DNA of 64,000 bases from CAWDMW01 sp963803575 (GCA_963803575.1 CAWDMW010000002.1:806001-870000), one strand, 5' to 3'. Counted from the stretch's first letter, positions 1 through 9,520 are shown. Notes: generated from the letters alone by a model not told the origin. Numbers and translations are program-made.

Positions 1-34
1 TTTGGAATCCTCAACTAATAGGATGTTTAGTGGA

Positions 35-763
35 TCACTGGAGGATGTTATGCGTAGCATAGGCTTGTTCTTTGGCTAAGGTGAAATAAAAAATGGTGCC
101 TTGAATGGTTTCATCATCTTCAACAGGAACGCACCAGATGTTTCCATGATGTTGCTGAACGATCTTTTTTGCAAGGGCTAATCCCATACCAATTCCGGAT
201 TGTTCATGGTAGCTATGAAGCCGTTGAAAAAGCCCGAAAATAAAGTCTTGTACCTGTGGTTCAATGCCAACGCCATTATCCTTTACTGAGCATTCCCAGT
301 AGGCATCACGATCTTCTATGTCAATATGAATGCAGGGGGTACGTTCCGGGTGCCGATAAGATAACGCATTGGTAAATAAAATAGTGAATAACGACTTTAA
401 CAAAGGTGCGCTTGCGTAAAGCTGTGGCAAGGGTTGTGAATACGTGATGGTGGCCTCGCTTGTGGCCAGATGATGGATGCAATGCTCTATGACTGACTGA
501 GTATCCACGGTGTCATAATGGTGAGCAACCGTGTTCAGGCGCGAATATTCCAGCAATGACTGCATCATATGCTGTAGTTTCTGGCCGTTTTCTATAATCA
601 TATCAAGATATAGCTGGCTTCTCTCACTAATATGTTGTGCCTCGTCCTGCTGTAGCAGCTTGGAAAACTCAACCATTGCACGTACAGGTGCGCTCAAGTC
701 GTGAGAAACGCTATAGGCATAGTCTTTAAACTCCTGTAAGACATATTGGGATGAGCCAGACAT
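35..763 (-). CDS. Sensor histidine kinase, cytoplasmic, no sensor domain
   Basis: Two-component histidine kinase core of 242 residues. The H-box SHDLSAP carries the phospho-accepting His at about residue 21. An HATPase domain follows, with N-box (LFTNALSYRHP), DNGVGI, the F-box FGLFQRLH and the G2 loop GIGMGLAL. The FxRLHS wording is typical of kinases related to bacteriophytochromes. There is no transmembrane segment and no sensor domain. I start it at 763, two bases after the stop of the upstream response regulator, instead of the in-frame ATG at 835, which would overlap that gene. It is last in a six-gene minus-strand cluster. It probably takes its input through a partner protein or passes phosphate to one of the adjacent receiver proteins; that role is inference. 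Confidence 0.85.
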   Translation of the reverse strand: MSGSSQYVLQEFKDYAYSVSHDLSAPVRAMVEFSKLLQQDEAQHISERSQLYLDMIIENGQKLQHMMQSLLEYSRLNTVAHHYDTVDTQSVIEHCIHHLATSEATITYSQPLPQLYASAPLLKSLFTILFTNALSYRHPERTPCIHIDIEDRDAYWECSVKDNGVGIEPQVQDFIFGLFQRLHSYHEQSGIGMGLALAKKIVQQHHGNIWCVPVEDDETIQGTIFYFTLAKEQAYATHNILQ

Positions 764-765
764 CG

Positions 766-1263
766 TTAGAAAGCGTGTGAAGGTGAAAACATCTGTGAGA
801 TACTGTGATCGGGAAGCAGCATATATTGTAGCCAAAATCCATGCATTTGTGTTGCCAGATTTTGATAATCTGACAGTGAAGCTGGCTTTACCACGCAGGC
901 ATTCGCGTATAGATCATAACTTCGTTTGACATCTTGGGGAGTAGAAGAACCTGACAGAATAATGACGGGTATTGACTTTAGTGATAAGCTGTTTTTGATG
1001 GTAGCCAACACATCATGGCCGTCAATGCCGGAGAGTTTAAGGTCAAGCAAGATCAGGTCAGGTGTTTCAAGTACATTATGTTCACCCTGTTTTCTCAACA
1101 TTTCAATCGCGAGTTCTCCTGAATCCGCAACAGTGAAATGCACGTCAATCGCATTATCAGCAAACGCACGTTTCAGGAGTAATGCATCACTAGTATTATC
1201 CTCTACAAGCAGTATATGCAGGGGTTTTTTGGATGAGAGGGAATGATATAGTGCATCTGTCAT
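766..1263 (-). CDS. Single-domain response regulator (CheY/Rcp1-like)
   Basis: A 165-residue receiver protein. The sequence shows the acidic pair in ILLVEDN (residues 18-23), the phospho-acceptor Asp74 in LILLDLKLSG, the Ser/Thr position in ILSGSS, and the conserved Lys126 in VVKPAS. No DNA-binding or enzymatic output follows the receiver. A longer in-frame reading begins at 1377, but its first 38 residues lie inside the upstream kinase gene. The ATG at 1263 overlaps the upstream stop as ATGA, which implies translational coupling. It probably accepts phosphate from the flanking kinases and acts by protein-protein contact or as a phosphate sink or relay. Confidence 0.87.
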   Translation of the reverse strand: MTDALYHSLSSKKPLHILLVEDNTSDALLLKRAFADNAIDVHFTVADSGELAIEMLRKQGEHNVLETPDLILLDLKLSGIDGHDVLATIKNSLSLKSIPVIILSGSSTPQDVKRSYDLYANACVVKPASLSDYQNLATQMHGFWLQYMLLPDHSISQMFSPSHAF

Positions 1264-2021
1264 ACTGTATTTTTGCCATGAGAAGGTTGAGGAAGTGTTA
1301 AATAGAAGCTGCTTCCCATACCAAAAGTGGACTTTACGCTTAAACTGCCACCATGGAGCTTCGCTATACGATAACATATGGCCAGCCCCATTCCTGTGCC
1401 GGATATATGTTCCCAGCTATGTAAGCGTCTGAATGGTAAAAAAATATGATCGGCGAACTCTGGGTTGATGCCAATACCGTTATCGGTACAGTAAATACAC
1501 CAATATGTTGACTCTGGGGAGCTAACTAATTCAGCACCTAACGTAATGTTGAGCGCACCTGAACTCGCCCTGTATAAGATTGCGTTGGAAAGTAAATGGT
1601 AAAAGACCAATTGTAATTGTTGTGGGTTGCTTTCTATCATTGGCAATGAATCGCAAGTAATGATTGTATCGTCCGGGTACGCTGGCAGATGTGATGAAGA
1701 TAGAATCGAATCGACTATCATCTTTGTATCAATAAGTACCTTGTGGGAAGCATGGTTTTCCAGAAGCAGATATTGCAAATATTCGTCATTCATTTTACGA
1801 ATACGTTTGCCGGCATCGTGAATAATGGCCAGATATTCCTGTCCTTCCTCGTTTAAAGCTTCACCATAATCCTGCTGCAATATGTCACTAAACGCCATAA
1901 TCATACGGGTTGCTTCCTGCATATCGTGTGACACCAGATAGGTATAATGTTCTAACAACCCTTTTGTGTCACTGGCTATTGCAGGAATGGTTCCTGGAAC
2001 GTTATCTTGAGAAAGATTCAT
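1260..2021 (-). CDS. Sensor histidine kinase, cytoplasmic, no sensor domain
   Basis: A 253-residue kinase core with the H-box YLVSHDMQEATR (His32), N-box (HLLSNAILYRA), DNGIGI, the F-box FLPFRRLHSW and the G2 loop GTGMGLAI. Only about 25 residues precede the dimerisation helix, and no membrane span is visible, so it is soluble and has no sensor domain of its own. It is close in design to the kinase at 35-763, and the two may be duplicates. Its stop overlaps the start of the next response regulator by four bases, and the preceding regulator ends six bases upstream, so the three genes are very probably co-transcribed. Confidence 0.86.
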   Translation of the reverse strand: MNLSQDNVPGTIPAIASDTKGLLEHYTYLVSHDMQEATRMIMAFSDILQQDYGEALNEEGQEYLAIIHDAGKRIRKMNDEYLQYLLLENHASHKVLIDTKMIVDSILSSSHLPAYPDDTIITCDSLPMIESNPQQLQLVFYHLLSNAILYRASSGALNITLGAELVSSPESTYWCIYCTDNGIGINPEFADHIFLPFRRLHSWEHISGTGMGLAICYRIAKLHGGSLSVKSTFGMGSSFYLTLPQPSHGKNTV

Positions 2022-2027
2022 GATGTA

Positions 2028-2507
2028 TCAGCCAGGCAATGGGTATGCATGATGATTAATACGTTGTGGATGTATCGTGAATGCGGTATTTATGGCGTGT
2101 TGAAGGTCTTTGGACATCAACCATTGCTTATTTAGGTAGCAATGCACACCGTAAGCAATAGCGCTTTCCTGAATAAGCTCGTCACACATGCCTGTCACAA
2201 AAATGATGGGTGGAAGTGAGGCGTAGGTTGCTTTCAAAGTGTCAAGCAGTTGAAAGCCATCCCCGTCTCCCATAATAAAATCCATGATGATACATTGAGG
2301 CATATCTTGTGCAAAAACGTCCAGTGACGCCGCTATCGTGTGTGCCTCAATACAGCGGTAGTGTGAACCATAGGCAATACGTATCCATGATTGATACAGC
2401 AATTGATCGCTATGACTATCTTCAATAATCAGAATAGTTTTTCCTGTGTCTGAATTAGTGTCAGAATATGGTGGGTTCAGATGTTCTTCGATAGTGAGAT
2501 GCTGCAT
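2028..2507 (-). CDS. Single-domain response regulator
   Basis: A 159-residue receiver domain with a short N-terminal extension. The features are TILIIEDS (residues 24-31), phospho-acceptor Asp76 in CIIMDFIMGDGDG, Thr105 in FVTGM, and Lys127 in YLNKQW. There is no output domain. It lies six bases upstream of the kinase at 1260-2021 and probably partners with it. The replacement of the usual KP dipeptide by KQ after the conserved lysine departs from CheY and resembles Rcp1-like regulators that are paired with phytochrome-type kinases. Target unknown. Confidence 0.84.
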   Translation of the reverse strand: MQHLTIEEHLNPPYSDTNSDTGKTILIIEDSHSDQLLYQSWIRIAYGSHYRCIEAHTIAASLDVFAQDMPQCIIMDFIMGDGDGFQLLDTLKATYASLPPIIFVTGMCDELIQESAIAYGVHCYLNKQWLMSKDLQHAINTAFTIHPQRINHHAYPLPG

Positions 2508-2592
2508 AAAAATGTAACCATAAACTGTTATGATAGGATCTTAACATAGTATAGTTAATAATTAACCTTGTTAATGTTTATAATTAGTTAAG

Positions 2593-3024
2593 TTAATAGA
2601 TCATGTGTGTTGTATCAGAATTTAACATGTGCTGAATCAGCACCTGCATATTAACGGAAGAGGTTAAGTCCTGTTTGAGCGTAAACCGCATGGCTCTGCT
2701 TTCTCGTACCTGATGCATAAGTTGGGAGTCTGCTACGCTGGATACAATGACAATAGGTAGGGGTTGCCCGCTATCCTGATATCTGGGAAGCTGGCTTAAC
2801 ATATGTACCAACTGTATTCCTGTACGACCCGGCATATTATAGTCTACAAACGCGCAGTCAACATGGTGTGCACTATAAATGCTTATTGCTTCGTTAGAAC
2901 TTTGTGCTGTCATGCAGTGGTATTTCCATTCACACTGGATGTTTTCAATTTGATCCTGAAGTAAAAACAAGTCACCAGGGTTGTCATCTACTAACAAAAT
3001 TGTTTTAGTATTGCTTCCTATCAT
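2593..3024 (-). CDS. Single-domain response regulator (Rcp1-like)
   Basis: A 143-residue receiver. ILLVDDNPGD (residues 9-18) is the Rcp1-style acidic pocket, Asp61 in CAFVDYNMPGRTG is the predicted phosphorylation site, and Lys117 in RFTLKQD is the conserved lysine. No effector domain is present. It follows the PAS kinase at 3079-4602 by 54 bases and is separated by 85 AT-rich bases from the next regulator, so a second promoter could lie at 2508-2592. Pairing with the upstream PAS kinase is likely from position alone. Confidence 0.84.
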   Translation of the reverse strand: MIGSNTKTILLVDDNPGDLFLLQDQIENIQCEWKYHCMTAQSSNEAISIYSAHHVDCAFVDYNMPGRTGIQLVHMLSQLPRYQDSGQPLPIVIVSSVADSQLMHQVRESRAMRFTLKQDLTSSVNMQVLIQHMLNSDTTHMIY

Positions 3025-3078
3025 AGTTGTTTCATTATATGATATAAGTTGTTTAGCAATAATTAATGGAGATGCTAA

Positions 3079-4602
3079 TTAAGTCGGAGTTTTGGACAGG
3101 TTTTTGGAAATTGTGAAGTGAAATGTACTTCCTGATCCTTCTTCGGATTCTATCCATATCGTTCCCTGATGACGCAGGGCAATTTTTTTGCAGATGGCTA
3201 GCCCGATGCCATTGCCTATATATTCCGCGCGCGTATGAAGCCGTTTAAACACTTCAAATAAGGTATCTTTTTGATCCGCTGGAATACCGATACCGTTATC
3301 AGCGACAGCAAAATGCCAGCAATCTAGTAGTTCTTTACACGATACGGTAACAGTAGGGCGACGATTCTCAGGCTGATATTTTAAACCATTGGTTATTAAG
3401 TTCATGAATAACTGATACATCTGAGTTTTGTTGCAATGGAGGGTGGGAAGCTCTGCGGCAGATATATGTGCATCTTTCTTTTGAATGGATGTAATCAGAT
3501 CATCCTGGATTTGATTAATGACCTGATTAAGATCGGCTTTCTGGAATGTGCTGATATCGTGATCTACGCTACAATATTTTAAGATACTGGCGATGAGTTC
3601 CTGTCCTCGTGAAGCGCCAGATTTAAGAAAGTGAAAATATTTTGCGGCTTTCTCATCGTTTATCAGATGCGTCTCTAAATGCTTTTCCAGCATTTCGCTA
3701 AAGCTTGCAATCATACGAAGCGGCTCTTGCAAATCATGCGAGCAAATATAGGCAAAGCGCATCAGTTCTTCGTTTGAATGCTGCAAGCGGGAAATAAGTG
3801 TTTCACGCTGCGTGACATCCTGCGATACTCCTAGAATAAATGGTTTGCCGTTCACATCTTCAAAGCGTACTTTCTCAGTAAATAACGTGCGTTTGGAGCC
3901 GTTTGGCATGGTCAGTGTTTCCGTGGTTTCTGAATAGCCCTCTTTAAAGGCTATGCGATCCATTGCCAGAAACTCATTTGCTTCTGCTGGGTTATAACGC
4001 TCCAGTGTAGTATAGCCAATCACACGGTCTTGCTGTTCCTCGGGGTAATTATTGATGAATGCCTGATTAGCCTGTACGATGGTGAAATCTTCTGCTTTAA
4101 CAAAAATAGAGACAGGGTTATAGTCCATAATAAGCTGTAGAAAGGACTGTGATTTTATTAGCTCTTCTTTAGTGCGATTAAGTTCCTCATGCTGCTCTTT
4201 TTCGCGTATCACAATGTCAGTAACATCTTGAAAAATACCAAAGAGTTGTAGTATTTTTCCGTGGTGATCCTGAAGACACTTCCCTTTGGAATTGACATAA
4301 CGCATTTCTCCGCAGGGGCGAATAATGCGCAGGTTAGTAAAGGAAAATCCTTCCCCTGTTTCAATAGCTTTCTGTACGTTATGCTTGACCACGTCCTGAT
4401 CGTCAGGGTGGTAGAAAGTGATAGCTGACTCTGTTTCAGGATAATAATTAAAGGCGTTTACGCCGTGGATCAGGTATATCTCTGGTGACCATTCCAAAGT
4501 GTTCTTGGCAAGATCAAGGCGCCAATATCCCATATGTGCCAACTGGCCGGCCATTTCCAGATATTGGCTTTTTTGACATAATTCGAGATATAGAGAATCC
4601 AT
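3079..4602 (-). CDS. PAS-PAS sensor histidine kinase
   Basis: A 507-residue soluble kinase and the only one of the cluster with recognisable sensing modules. PAS domain 1 spans roughly residues 20-130 (starting MGYWRLDL, ending FGIFQDVTDI). PAS domain 2 spans about 150-265 (ending ILGVSQDVTQRE). The dimerisation and phosphotransfer helix has ICSHDLQEP with His289, and the HATPase domain shows LITNGLKYQ, DNGIGIP, FEVFKRLH and GNGIGLAI. No transmembrane helices are visible, so it should sense a cytoplasmic signal. It is the first gene of the minus-strand cluster; a promoter probably lies in 4603-4720. The ligand cannot be told from the sequence. Confidence 0.87.
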   Translation of the reverse strand: MDSLYLELCQKSQYLEMAGQLAHMGYWRLDLAKNTLEWSPEIYLIHGVNAFNYYPETESAITFYHPDDQDVVKHNVQKAIETGEGFSFTNLRIIRPCGEMRYVNSKGKCLQDHHGKILQLFGIFQDVTDIVIREKEQHEELNRTKEELIKSQSFLQLIMDYNPVSIFVKAEDFTIVQANQAFINNYPEEQQDRVIGYTTLERYNPAEANEFLAMDRIAFKEGYSETTETLTMPNGSKRTLFTEKVRFEDVNGKPFILGVSQDVTQRETLISRLQHSNEELMRFAYICSHDLQEPLRMIASFSEMLEKHLETHLINDEKAAKYFHFLKSGASRGQELIASILKYCSVDHDISTFQKADLNQVINQIQDDLITSIQKKDAHISAAELPTLHCNKTQMYQLFMNLITNGLKYQPENRRPTVTVSCKELLDCWHFAVADNGIGIPADQKDTLFEVFKRLHTRAEYIGNGIGLAICKKIALRHQGTIWIESEEGSGSTFHFTISKNLSKTPT

Positions 4603-4720
4603 GCGATATAACCATTAATAGCAAACTACTATAATGATTAACCTAAATAGGGTAAAAGAATCAATAACCAATCACTTTAGCGTCTCTATTGCGTTATTGT
4701 TTTGACGGTGTCAATGTGTG

Positions 4721-5110
4721 CTAGCGCTGTAGTGATGTTTCCTGAGCTGACTCCTTAACAGTTTCAGTCCAGTTTCCTATGACGGGTTTTGCTTGCGTTG
4801 GCTGAGTCATTGCTGCCAATTCTGGATATTGCTCGTTAAGCGTGGCTGAAGCCTGTTGAAGTTCATCACGACTTATTGCTCCGCCTGCACCTAAGCCCTG
4901 AAGCTGTTGCATGACTAAGTCGGCATGTTCGTGATCGAAGCTGGCTGCAACAATAGCATTGTTTCCAGCTATGATATCACTAGCATTATCAGGAATTGAA
5001 GAATTGCCCATAGAGAAGCTGACTTTACCGTCATCAAACGTGATGGTTGTTACCGTCTTTCCCTGTTCTTCCAAGGCATTGACTGTATCCAGTACTTGTG
5101 TTGAATCCAT
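4721..5110 (-). CDS. Hypothetical protein, 129 aa
   Basis: I do not recognise this protein. It is acidic and Gln/Ala-rich, with an N-terminal half of alternating strand-like segments (TVTTITFDDGKVSFSMG) and a C-terminal helical half. There is no signal peptide or membrane segment. The start is supported by an AGGAG about seven bases before the ATG. It lies 19 bases downstream of another small unknown gene (5130-5369), so the two probably form an operon transcribed away from hisS. A 118-base gap separates it from the PAS kinase downstream. Confidence 0.6.
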   Translation of the reverse strand: MDSTQVLDTVNALEEQGKTVTTITFDDGKVSFSMGNSSIPDNASDIIAGNNAIVAASFDHEHADLVMQQLQGLGAGGAISRDELQQASATLNEQYPELAAMTQPTQAKPVIGNWTETVKESAQETSLQR

Positions 5111-5129
5111 TATGATCTACTCCTAACGT

Positions 5130-5369
5130 CTATGCGCGTTTCAGTTGCTGTACGCTGGTGTCCATTGCCCAAAAGATGACTTCCGCAAATTTGGGTGAAA
5201 ATAGCTTGTTTAGCACCATGCGACGGATAGAGTCCTGAAAAGCACGTTTACTATCAGGGTTCAATGCCATGTTAACGGTAATTGCCGACAAGCCACCATC
5301 AGCCACTGGATTAGTGCATAAAATAAGGTGATTGTCAAGAATTTGTATATAATCACGTGGATTAAACAT
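5130..5369 (-). CDS. Hypothetical protein, 79 aa
   Basis: A 79-residue protein of unknown function with no signal peptide. It opens with MFNPRDYIQILDNHLILC and ends in a basic tail (QQLKRA). AGGA precedes the ATG at suitable distance. It is first of a two-gene unit with 4721-5110, divergent from hisS across a 175-base intergenic region. No homology is apparent to me. Its coding status rests on the ribosome-binding site and on the compact two-gene arrangement. Confidence 0.55.
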   Translation of the reverse strand: MFNPRDYIQILDNHLILCTNPVADGGLSAITVNMALNPDSKRAFQDSIRRMVLNKLFSPKFAEVIFWAMDTSVQQLKRA

Positions 5370-5544
5370 AGAGCTGTCCTGAGTTCGTTAGGGTTTTAAG
5401 TGAACGCTGTGTTCGTATCTTAAGTTATACTGCACCAAGGTTACAGTTTTGTGACACGCATAGAGGAAAATAGACTGATGATGTCTGAAATCTCAAGCGA
5501 TTCTATGATTTACTTAAACAGACTTTCAAGGTAATAACAGCAGT

Positions 5545-6894
5545 ATGAGTAAGAAATTTATCCAGCCAGTGCGTGGAACCCATGATGTGTATGGGGAAGA
5601 AATGCGGCTATTTACCCATATTATACGCCAGATGCAGGATGTTGCAACGTTGTATGGATTCACTGAAATGCAGACTCCTGTATTCGAGTTTAGTGAGGTG
5701 TTCCATCGCTCTTTAGGGGATACATCAGATGTAGTGAGTAAGGAAACCTATACGTTCATGGATAGGGGGGGCGAAAGCATCACATTGCGTCCGGAATTCA
5801 CCGCAGCTATTGTACGGGCGTTTTTGAGTGGGGGATATACGCAGCAACTGCCATTCAAAGTCTCTTATAATGGTGCTGCTTTTCGCTATGAAAGACCACA
5901 GAAAGGCCGTTTGCGTCAGTTCCATCAGGTGGGGCTGGAATGTCTGGGTGCAACGGAACCCTGGCAGGATACCGAAATGATTGCATGTGCCGCACAGTTC
6001 CTGCGTCAGTTAAACCTGGAAGATGATGTAACGCTTGAGCTTAATACATTGGGTGATATGGAAAGCCGACATGCGTATCGTGAGGCATTAATCGCGTATT
6101 TTAGTACGCATAAAGATGCTTTGTCACAGGAAAGCCAGTTGCGTCTTGCAAAGAATCCGCTCCGTATTTTAGACTCTAAACAGCCCGAAGATAAAGAAGT
6201 GGTCGCATCTGCTCCATTATTTGAGGCATTCATGACACCGCCGTCACGCTCATGGTTTGATGAGGTGTGCAAAGGACTGGATGTGTTGGGGGTAACCTAT
6301 GCTATCTCTCCACGCTTAGTGCGTGGACTGGATTACTATACCCATACGGTGTTTGAATTTACGACAGACAAGTTAGGTTCGCAATCAACGGTGCTGGCAG
6401 GCGGGCGATATAACGGATTGGTGCAGCAAATGGGCGGCGCAGACATCCCCGGCATGGGTTGGGCTGCTGGCATAGAGCGCTTAATGTTGCTTGCGCAGAT
6501 GCAACCTGAAAGTAGAGACTCACAACAAATACAGGTCGTTATTGCACCAACAGATGCGTCTTACCACGCTCATGCATTAAAGCTTGCTGATGATTTGCGT
6601 AACGCTCAGGTGAGGGCAGAAATGATACCTCATCACAATATCAATAAGTCGCTTAAAAAAGCATTGAACATGCACGCATCCCATTTTATTGTAATGGGAG
6701 AAGATGAGTTGACTCATGATCGCTACTTAGTGAAGGATTTATCTTCACCCTATAACACAGAAGAACATTCTTCCAAGCGCAAAGAAAGCACCTATTCATA
6801 TTCAGCTATTATAGAGATGCTACGAGCGTTTGTACGTCAGGGTAGCGGTGATGTGGATACCAGAACATACGAATCAAAGGATAATGCGTCATGA
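5545..6894 (+). CDS. hisS: Histidyl-tRNA synthetase
   Basis: Class II aminoacyl-tRNA synthetase that charges tRNA-His. The N-terminus [14 protein letters not shown] is the family signature. Motif 2 appears as [18 protein letters not shown] near residue 115, and the histidine-binding stretch [13 protein letters not shown] lies near residue 255. The C-terminal anticodon-binding domain contains RNAQVRAEM and a KSLKKALN segment. Its 449 residues are normal for the bacterial enzyme. The stop codon overlaps the start of prfA as ATGATGA, so translation of the two is coupled. Confidence 0.96.
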   Translation: MSKKFIQPVRGTHDVYGEEMRLFTHIIRQMQDVATLYGFTEMQTPVFEFSEVFHRSLGDTSDVVSKETYTFMDRGGESITLRPEFTAAIVRAFLSGGYTQQLPFKVSYNGAAFRYERPQKGRLRQFHQVGLECLGATEPWQDTEMIACAAQFLRQLNLEDDVTLELNTLGDMESRHAYREALIAYFSTHKDALSQESQLRLAKNPLRILDSKQPEDKEVVASAPLFEAFMTPPSRSWFDEVCKGLDVLGVTYAISPRLVRGLDYYTHTVFEFTTDKLGSQSTVLAGGRYNGLVQQMGGADIPGMGWAAGIERLMLLAQMQPESRDSQQIQVVIAPTDASYHAHALKLADDLRNAQVRAEMIPHHNINKSLKKALNMHASHFIVMGEDELTHDRYLVKDLSSPYNTEEHSSKRKESTYSYSAIIEMLRAFVRQGSGDVDTRTYESKDNAS

Positions 6895-7973
6895 TGATAC
6901 CAAAAGAAAAGCTGGATGCTATCCTAGAGCGTCATACACAACTGACCGAACAACTGGCTAATCCAGCAGCATTGGGGGACACATTTGGTGCGTTGTCGCG
7001 TGAATATTCTGAACTGAGCGAAGTGGTTGAAACCATCCTTAGTCTGCAAACAGCACAGGCTGAATTACGTGAAGCAGAAGATATGCTTGCCGATGATGCG
7101 AATGACGCAGAAATGCGGGCTATGTTTCAGGAGGAACAGCAACAGCTCAAGAAACTTATTCCCTCACTCGAAGCTGCACTGCAACGCGCACTGTTGCCGA
7201 AAGACAAGGATGATAACCGTAATGTGATTGTCGAGGTGCGCGCTGGTACTGGCGGGGATGAAGCCGGATTATTTGCGGCTGAACTTTATCGGATGTATCA
7301 GCGCTATGCGGAAGTGAAAGGCTGGACGTTTGAGGTGATGGACTATTCGGAAAATGGAGTGGGCGGCATTAAAGAAGCCAGCGGCACCATTTCAGGCCGG
7401 GGTGCATTTGGACGGTTAAAGTTCGAATCTGGCGTACACCGTGTGCAACGTGTGCCGGTGACGGAAACCAGCGGGCGCATCCACACGTCTGCAGCAACCA
7501 TAGCCATTATGCCGGAAGCAGAGGATGTTGATATTGATATACGTACCGAAGACATACGCATTGATACGATGCGTGCATCTGGTGCAGGTGGTCAGCATGT
7601 AAACACGACTGACTCTGCTGTCCGTATTACGCATTTGCCCACAGGCATTATTGTGGTTGCGTCAGAAAAGTCTCAGCATCAGAACCGCCGTACAGCCATG
7701 CAGGTATTGCGCGCGCGCTTGTATGATGTGGAACGCCAGAAAGCCGATGATGAGCGATCAGCGGCGCGTAAAAGTCAGGTTGGGTCAGGAGATCGCTCGG
7801 AACGAATCCGTACCTATAATTTTCCGCAAGGGCGTGTCACGGATCACCGCATTAATTTAACACTCTATAAGATTGATGCCATGATGAATGGTGAAGCACT
7901 GGATGAAGTGATTGACGCCCTGACCGCCGCCGATGAAGCCGAACGGATGGCTGCAATGGCAGAAGATTCGTAA
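6891..7973 (+). CDS. prfA: Peptide chain release factor 1
   Basis: RF1 reads UAA and UAG stop codons and triggers peptide release. The universal GGQ motif sits at residues 233-235 ([11 protein letters not shown]). The stop-codon-reading tripeptide is PVT (residues 189-191), matching the PxT class of RF1 and not the SPF of RF2. Length 360 residues, as expected. The first two codons are both ATG (6891 and 6894), so the exact start is ambiguous by one residue. It overlaps hisS, and prmC, whose product methylates the GGQ glutamine, follows 10 bases after the stop. Confidence 0.96.
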   Translation: MMIPKEKLDAILERHTQLTEQLANPAALGDTFGALSREYSELSEVVETILSLQTAQAELREAEDMLADDANDAEMRAMFQEEQQQLKKLIPSLEAALQRALLPKDKDDNRNVIVEVRAGTGGDEAGLFAAELYRMYQRYAEVKGWTFEVMDYSENGVGGIKEASGTISGRGAFGRLKFESGVHRVQRVPVTETSGRIHTSAATIAIMPEAEDVDIDIRTEDIRIDTMRASGAGGQHVNTTDSAVRITHLPTGIIVVASEKSQHQNRRTAMQVLRARLYDVERQKADDERSAARKSQVGSGDRSERIRTYNFPQGRVTDHRINLTLYKIDAMMNGEALDEVIDALTAADEAERMAAMAEDS

Positions 7974-7983
7974 CGTCTCACAT

Positions 7984-8805
7984 ATGGCAACTGAATCATC
8001 TCTATCACCAACGCTGGACGTTGATGCGCAGGACAAAAAGCTGCTGTTGCTACATGTGTTGCAGTTAAGCCCGGAAGCATACGCCCTTCAGGCACCGATA
8101 CCGCTTTCACCGCAACAGCAGGATCAGTATCATGAGCTGTTAGCACGCAGGCGACAAGGTGAACCAATCGCAAAAATCATTGGTGTAAAACATTTTTGGA
8201 AACATGCATTTTATACAACTGCCAGTACACTAGATCCTCGTCCGGAAACAGAAGGCATTATTGAAGCAGCATTGATTCACGTTCCAGACACACATGCCCC
8301 GTTACACATATTGGATTGTGGCACGGGGACAGGGTGTATCATTATCTCGCTGCTGGAAGAATATCCTAACGCTACGGGGGTAGCGCTAGATATTTCTTCT
8401 GAAGCAATTAGGGTAGCGAAGCAGAATGCTCAGCAATTAAATCATCCAAAGCGCCTGCAATATGCGAATTTGGACTGGACAGATGCAGACTTTTCCCTGT
8501 ATGACTTGGTGGTAAGTAATCCTCCTTACATTCCAACTCAGGATTTAGCATCATTGATGCCAGACGTGAAGGAATACGAGCCGCATTGTGTGCTTGATGG
8601 AGGATCAGACGGGCTTTATGCCTATAGGCAACTCTTTCAAAAGGTATCATCAGCGTTGAAACGGAATGGTCTGTTCATTTGCGAAGTAGGCTATCACCAG
8701 TCAGGTGATGTGGTGCAACTTGGGCTGATGCATGGTCTAAGCCATATCAATACATTGAGCGACGTTGCTGACATACCCCGTATTATCGTGTTTCAACAAC
8801 CTTAA
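7984..8805 (+). CDS. prmC: Release factor glutamine methyltransferase
   Basis: SAM-dependent N5-glutamine methyltransferase that modifies the GGQ motif of release factors. The SAM-binding motif I is ILDCGTGTGCIIISLL, and the catalytic NPPY tetrapeptide is in VVSNPPYIPTQ. I use the ATG at 7984 (273 residues); an in-frame ATG at 7933 would overlap the end of prfA by 41 bases. Its position directly after its substrate gene prfA is the usual arrangement. Confidence 0.94.
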   Translation: MATESSLSPTLDVDAQDKKLLLLHVLQLSPEAYALQAPIPLSPQQQDQYHELLARRRQGEPIAKIIGVKHFWKHAFYTTASTLDPRPETEGIIEAALIHVPDTHAPLHILDCGTGTGCIIISLLEEYPNATGVALDISSEAIRVAKQNAQQLNHPKRLQYANLDWTDADFSLYDLVVSNPPYIPTQDLASLMPDVKEYEPHCVLDGGSDGLYAYRQLFQKVSSALKRNGLFICEVGYHQSGDVVQLGLMHGLSHINTLSDVADIPRIIVFQQP

Positions 8806-8818
8806 CTTTCAATCATCT

Positions 8819-9505
8819 ATGAATAATCGTCGTCAATCGAACAATCGCAATAATAACCACAATAACAATAATAACCGTTATCGCCGTAACAATAACAATA
8901 ATAACAACCATAATAATCGTGGACGCAGTCCTATGGTGCATTTCGATCAGGATGACCATCATAGCGAAAATGTTAGCTCACAACAGCGCCGCCATGCATC
9001 AAATCAGCAAAATAAGTTTTTAGATTTAGCCAAAAATGCACGCCAGTCTGGTGAACGCGTGGAAGCAGAATATTATATGCAACATGTGGAGCATTACACC
9101 CGTATTTTAACACTTGCAGATGAACAGCAGCAACAGCGCGAAGAAGCCAAGAATAACAAGCAACGCGACCATCAGAAGCAATCATCTGACGACAATGCAG
9201 ATGCATCTGAGGAGGTGGCAGAGCAGTCACCTAAAAGTACTGAAAATAAACATTCTTCCTCTGATGAAATTGCGTCCGATGATAATGCGCCGCCAAAGCG
9301 TCGTCGTATGATACGCGCGCCATTAAAGAAACAGCCTGATGACACGCCATCTGATGATACAGATGCTAGCAATAGCGATGTTGGCGAAGTGGAAGATAAA
9401 CCTAAACGCAGAAGAGGGCGGCCACCACTAAAGAAAGTTGAGGATCAACAAGATGATAGTGGTGCGCAGCTTCAACATTTATTGCCTGCATCAAAAGGGG
9501 AATAA
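8819..9505 (+). CDS. DUF4167 protein, Asn-rich N-terminus
   Basis: The conserved block around residues 60-100 (FLDLAKNARQSGERVEAEYYMQ, given here in outline) matches the DUF4167 domain, which is confined to Alphaproteobacteria and typically sits just after prmC. Before it is a low-complexity stretch of Asn, Arg and His encoded by AAT/AAC runs. After it the protein is charged and probably disordered, ending with two RRMIRAPLKK / RRGRPPLKK-like basic motifs of AT-hook character. Nucleic-acid binding is a reasonable inference, but the family has no settled function. The start at 8819 excludes an 18-residue extension that overlaps prmC. Confidence 0.85.
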   Translation: MNNRRQSNNRNNNHNNNNNRYRRNNNNNNNHNNRGRSPMVHFDQDDHHSENVSSQQRRHASNQQNKFLDLAKNARQSGERVEAEYYMQHVEHYTRILTLADEQQQQREEAKNNKQRDHQKQSSDDNADASEEVAEQSPKSTENKHSSSDEIASDDNAPPKRRRMIRAPLKKQPDDTPSDDTDASNSDVGEVEDKPKRRRGRPPLKKVEDQQDDSGAQLQHLLPASKGE

Positions 9506-9507
9506 AT

Positions 9508-9520
9508 TAGGGCGTGTTGA
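9508..9520 (+). repeat. Dispersed repeat arm (partial)
   Basis: TAGGGCGTGTTGA, the first 13 bases of a 20-base motif (TAGGGCGTGTTGACACTAAC) that recurs in both orientations at 13144, 15229, 15347 and 28327. It lies two bases after the stop of the DUF4167 gene and is followed by an imperfect GATAG...CTATC hairpin to about 9553. Confidence 0.5.

Noticed and set aside
1264..1377. Longer N-terminus for the response regulator at 766-1263
   Set aside because: The extra residues overlap the kinase gene in another frame and precede a standard receiver start; the ATGA overlap at 1260-1263 is a better start.
8819..8930. CRISPR-like or satellite array in the AAT/AAC-rich start of the DUF4167 gene
   Set aside because: It is a codon-level Asn tract within a conserved gene, without regular repeat-spacer structure. 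I saw no CRISPR array anywhere in the window.
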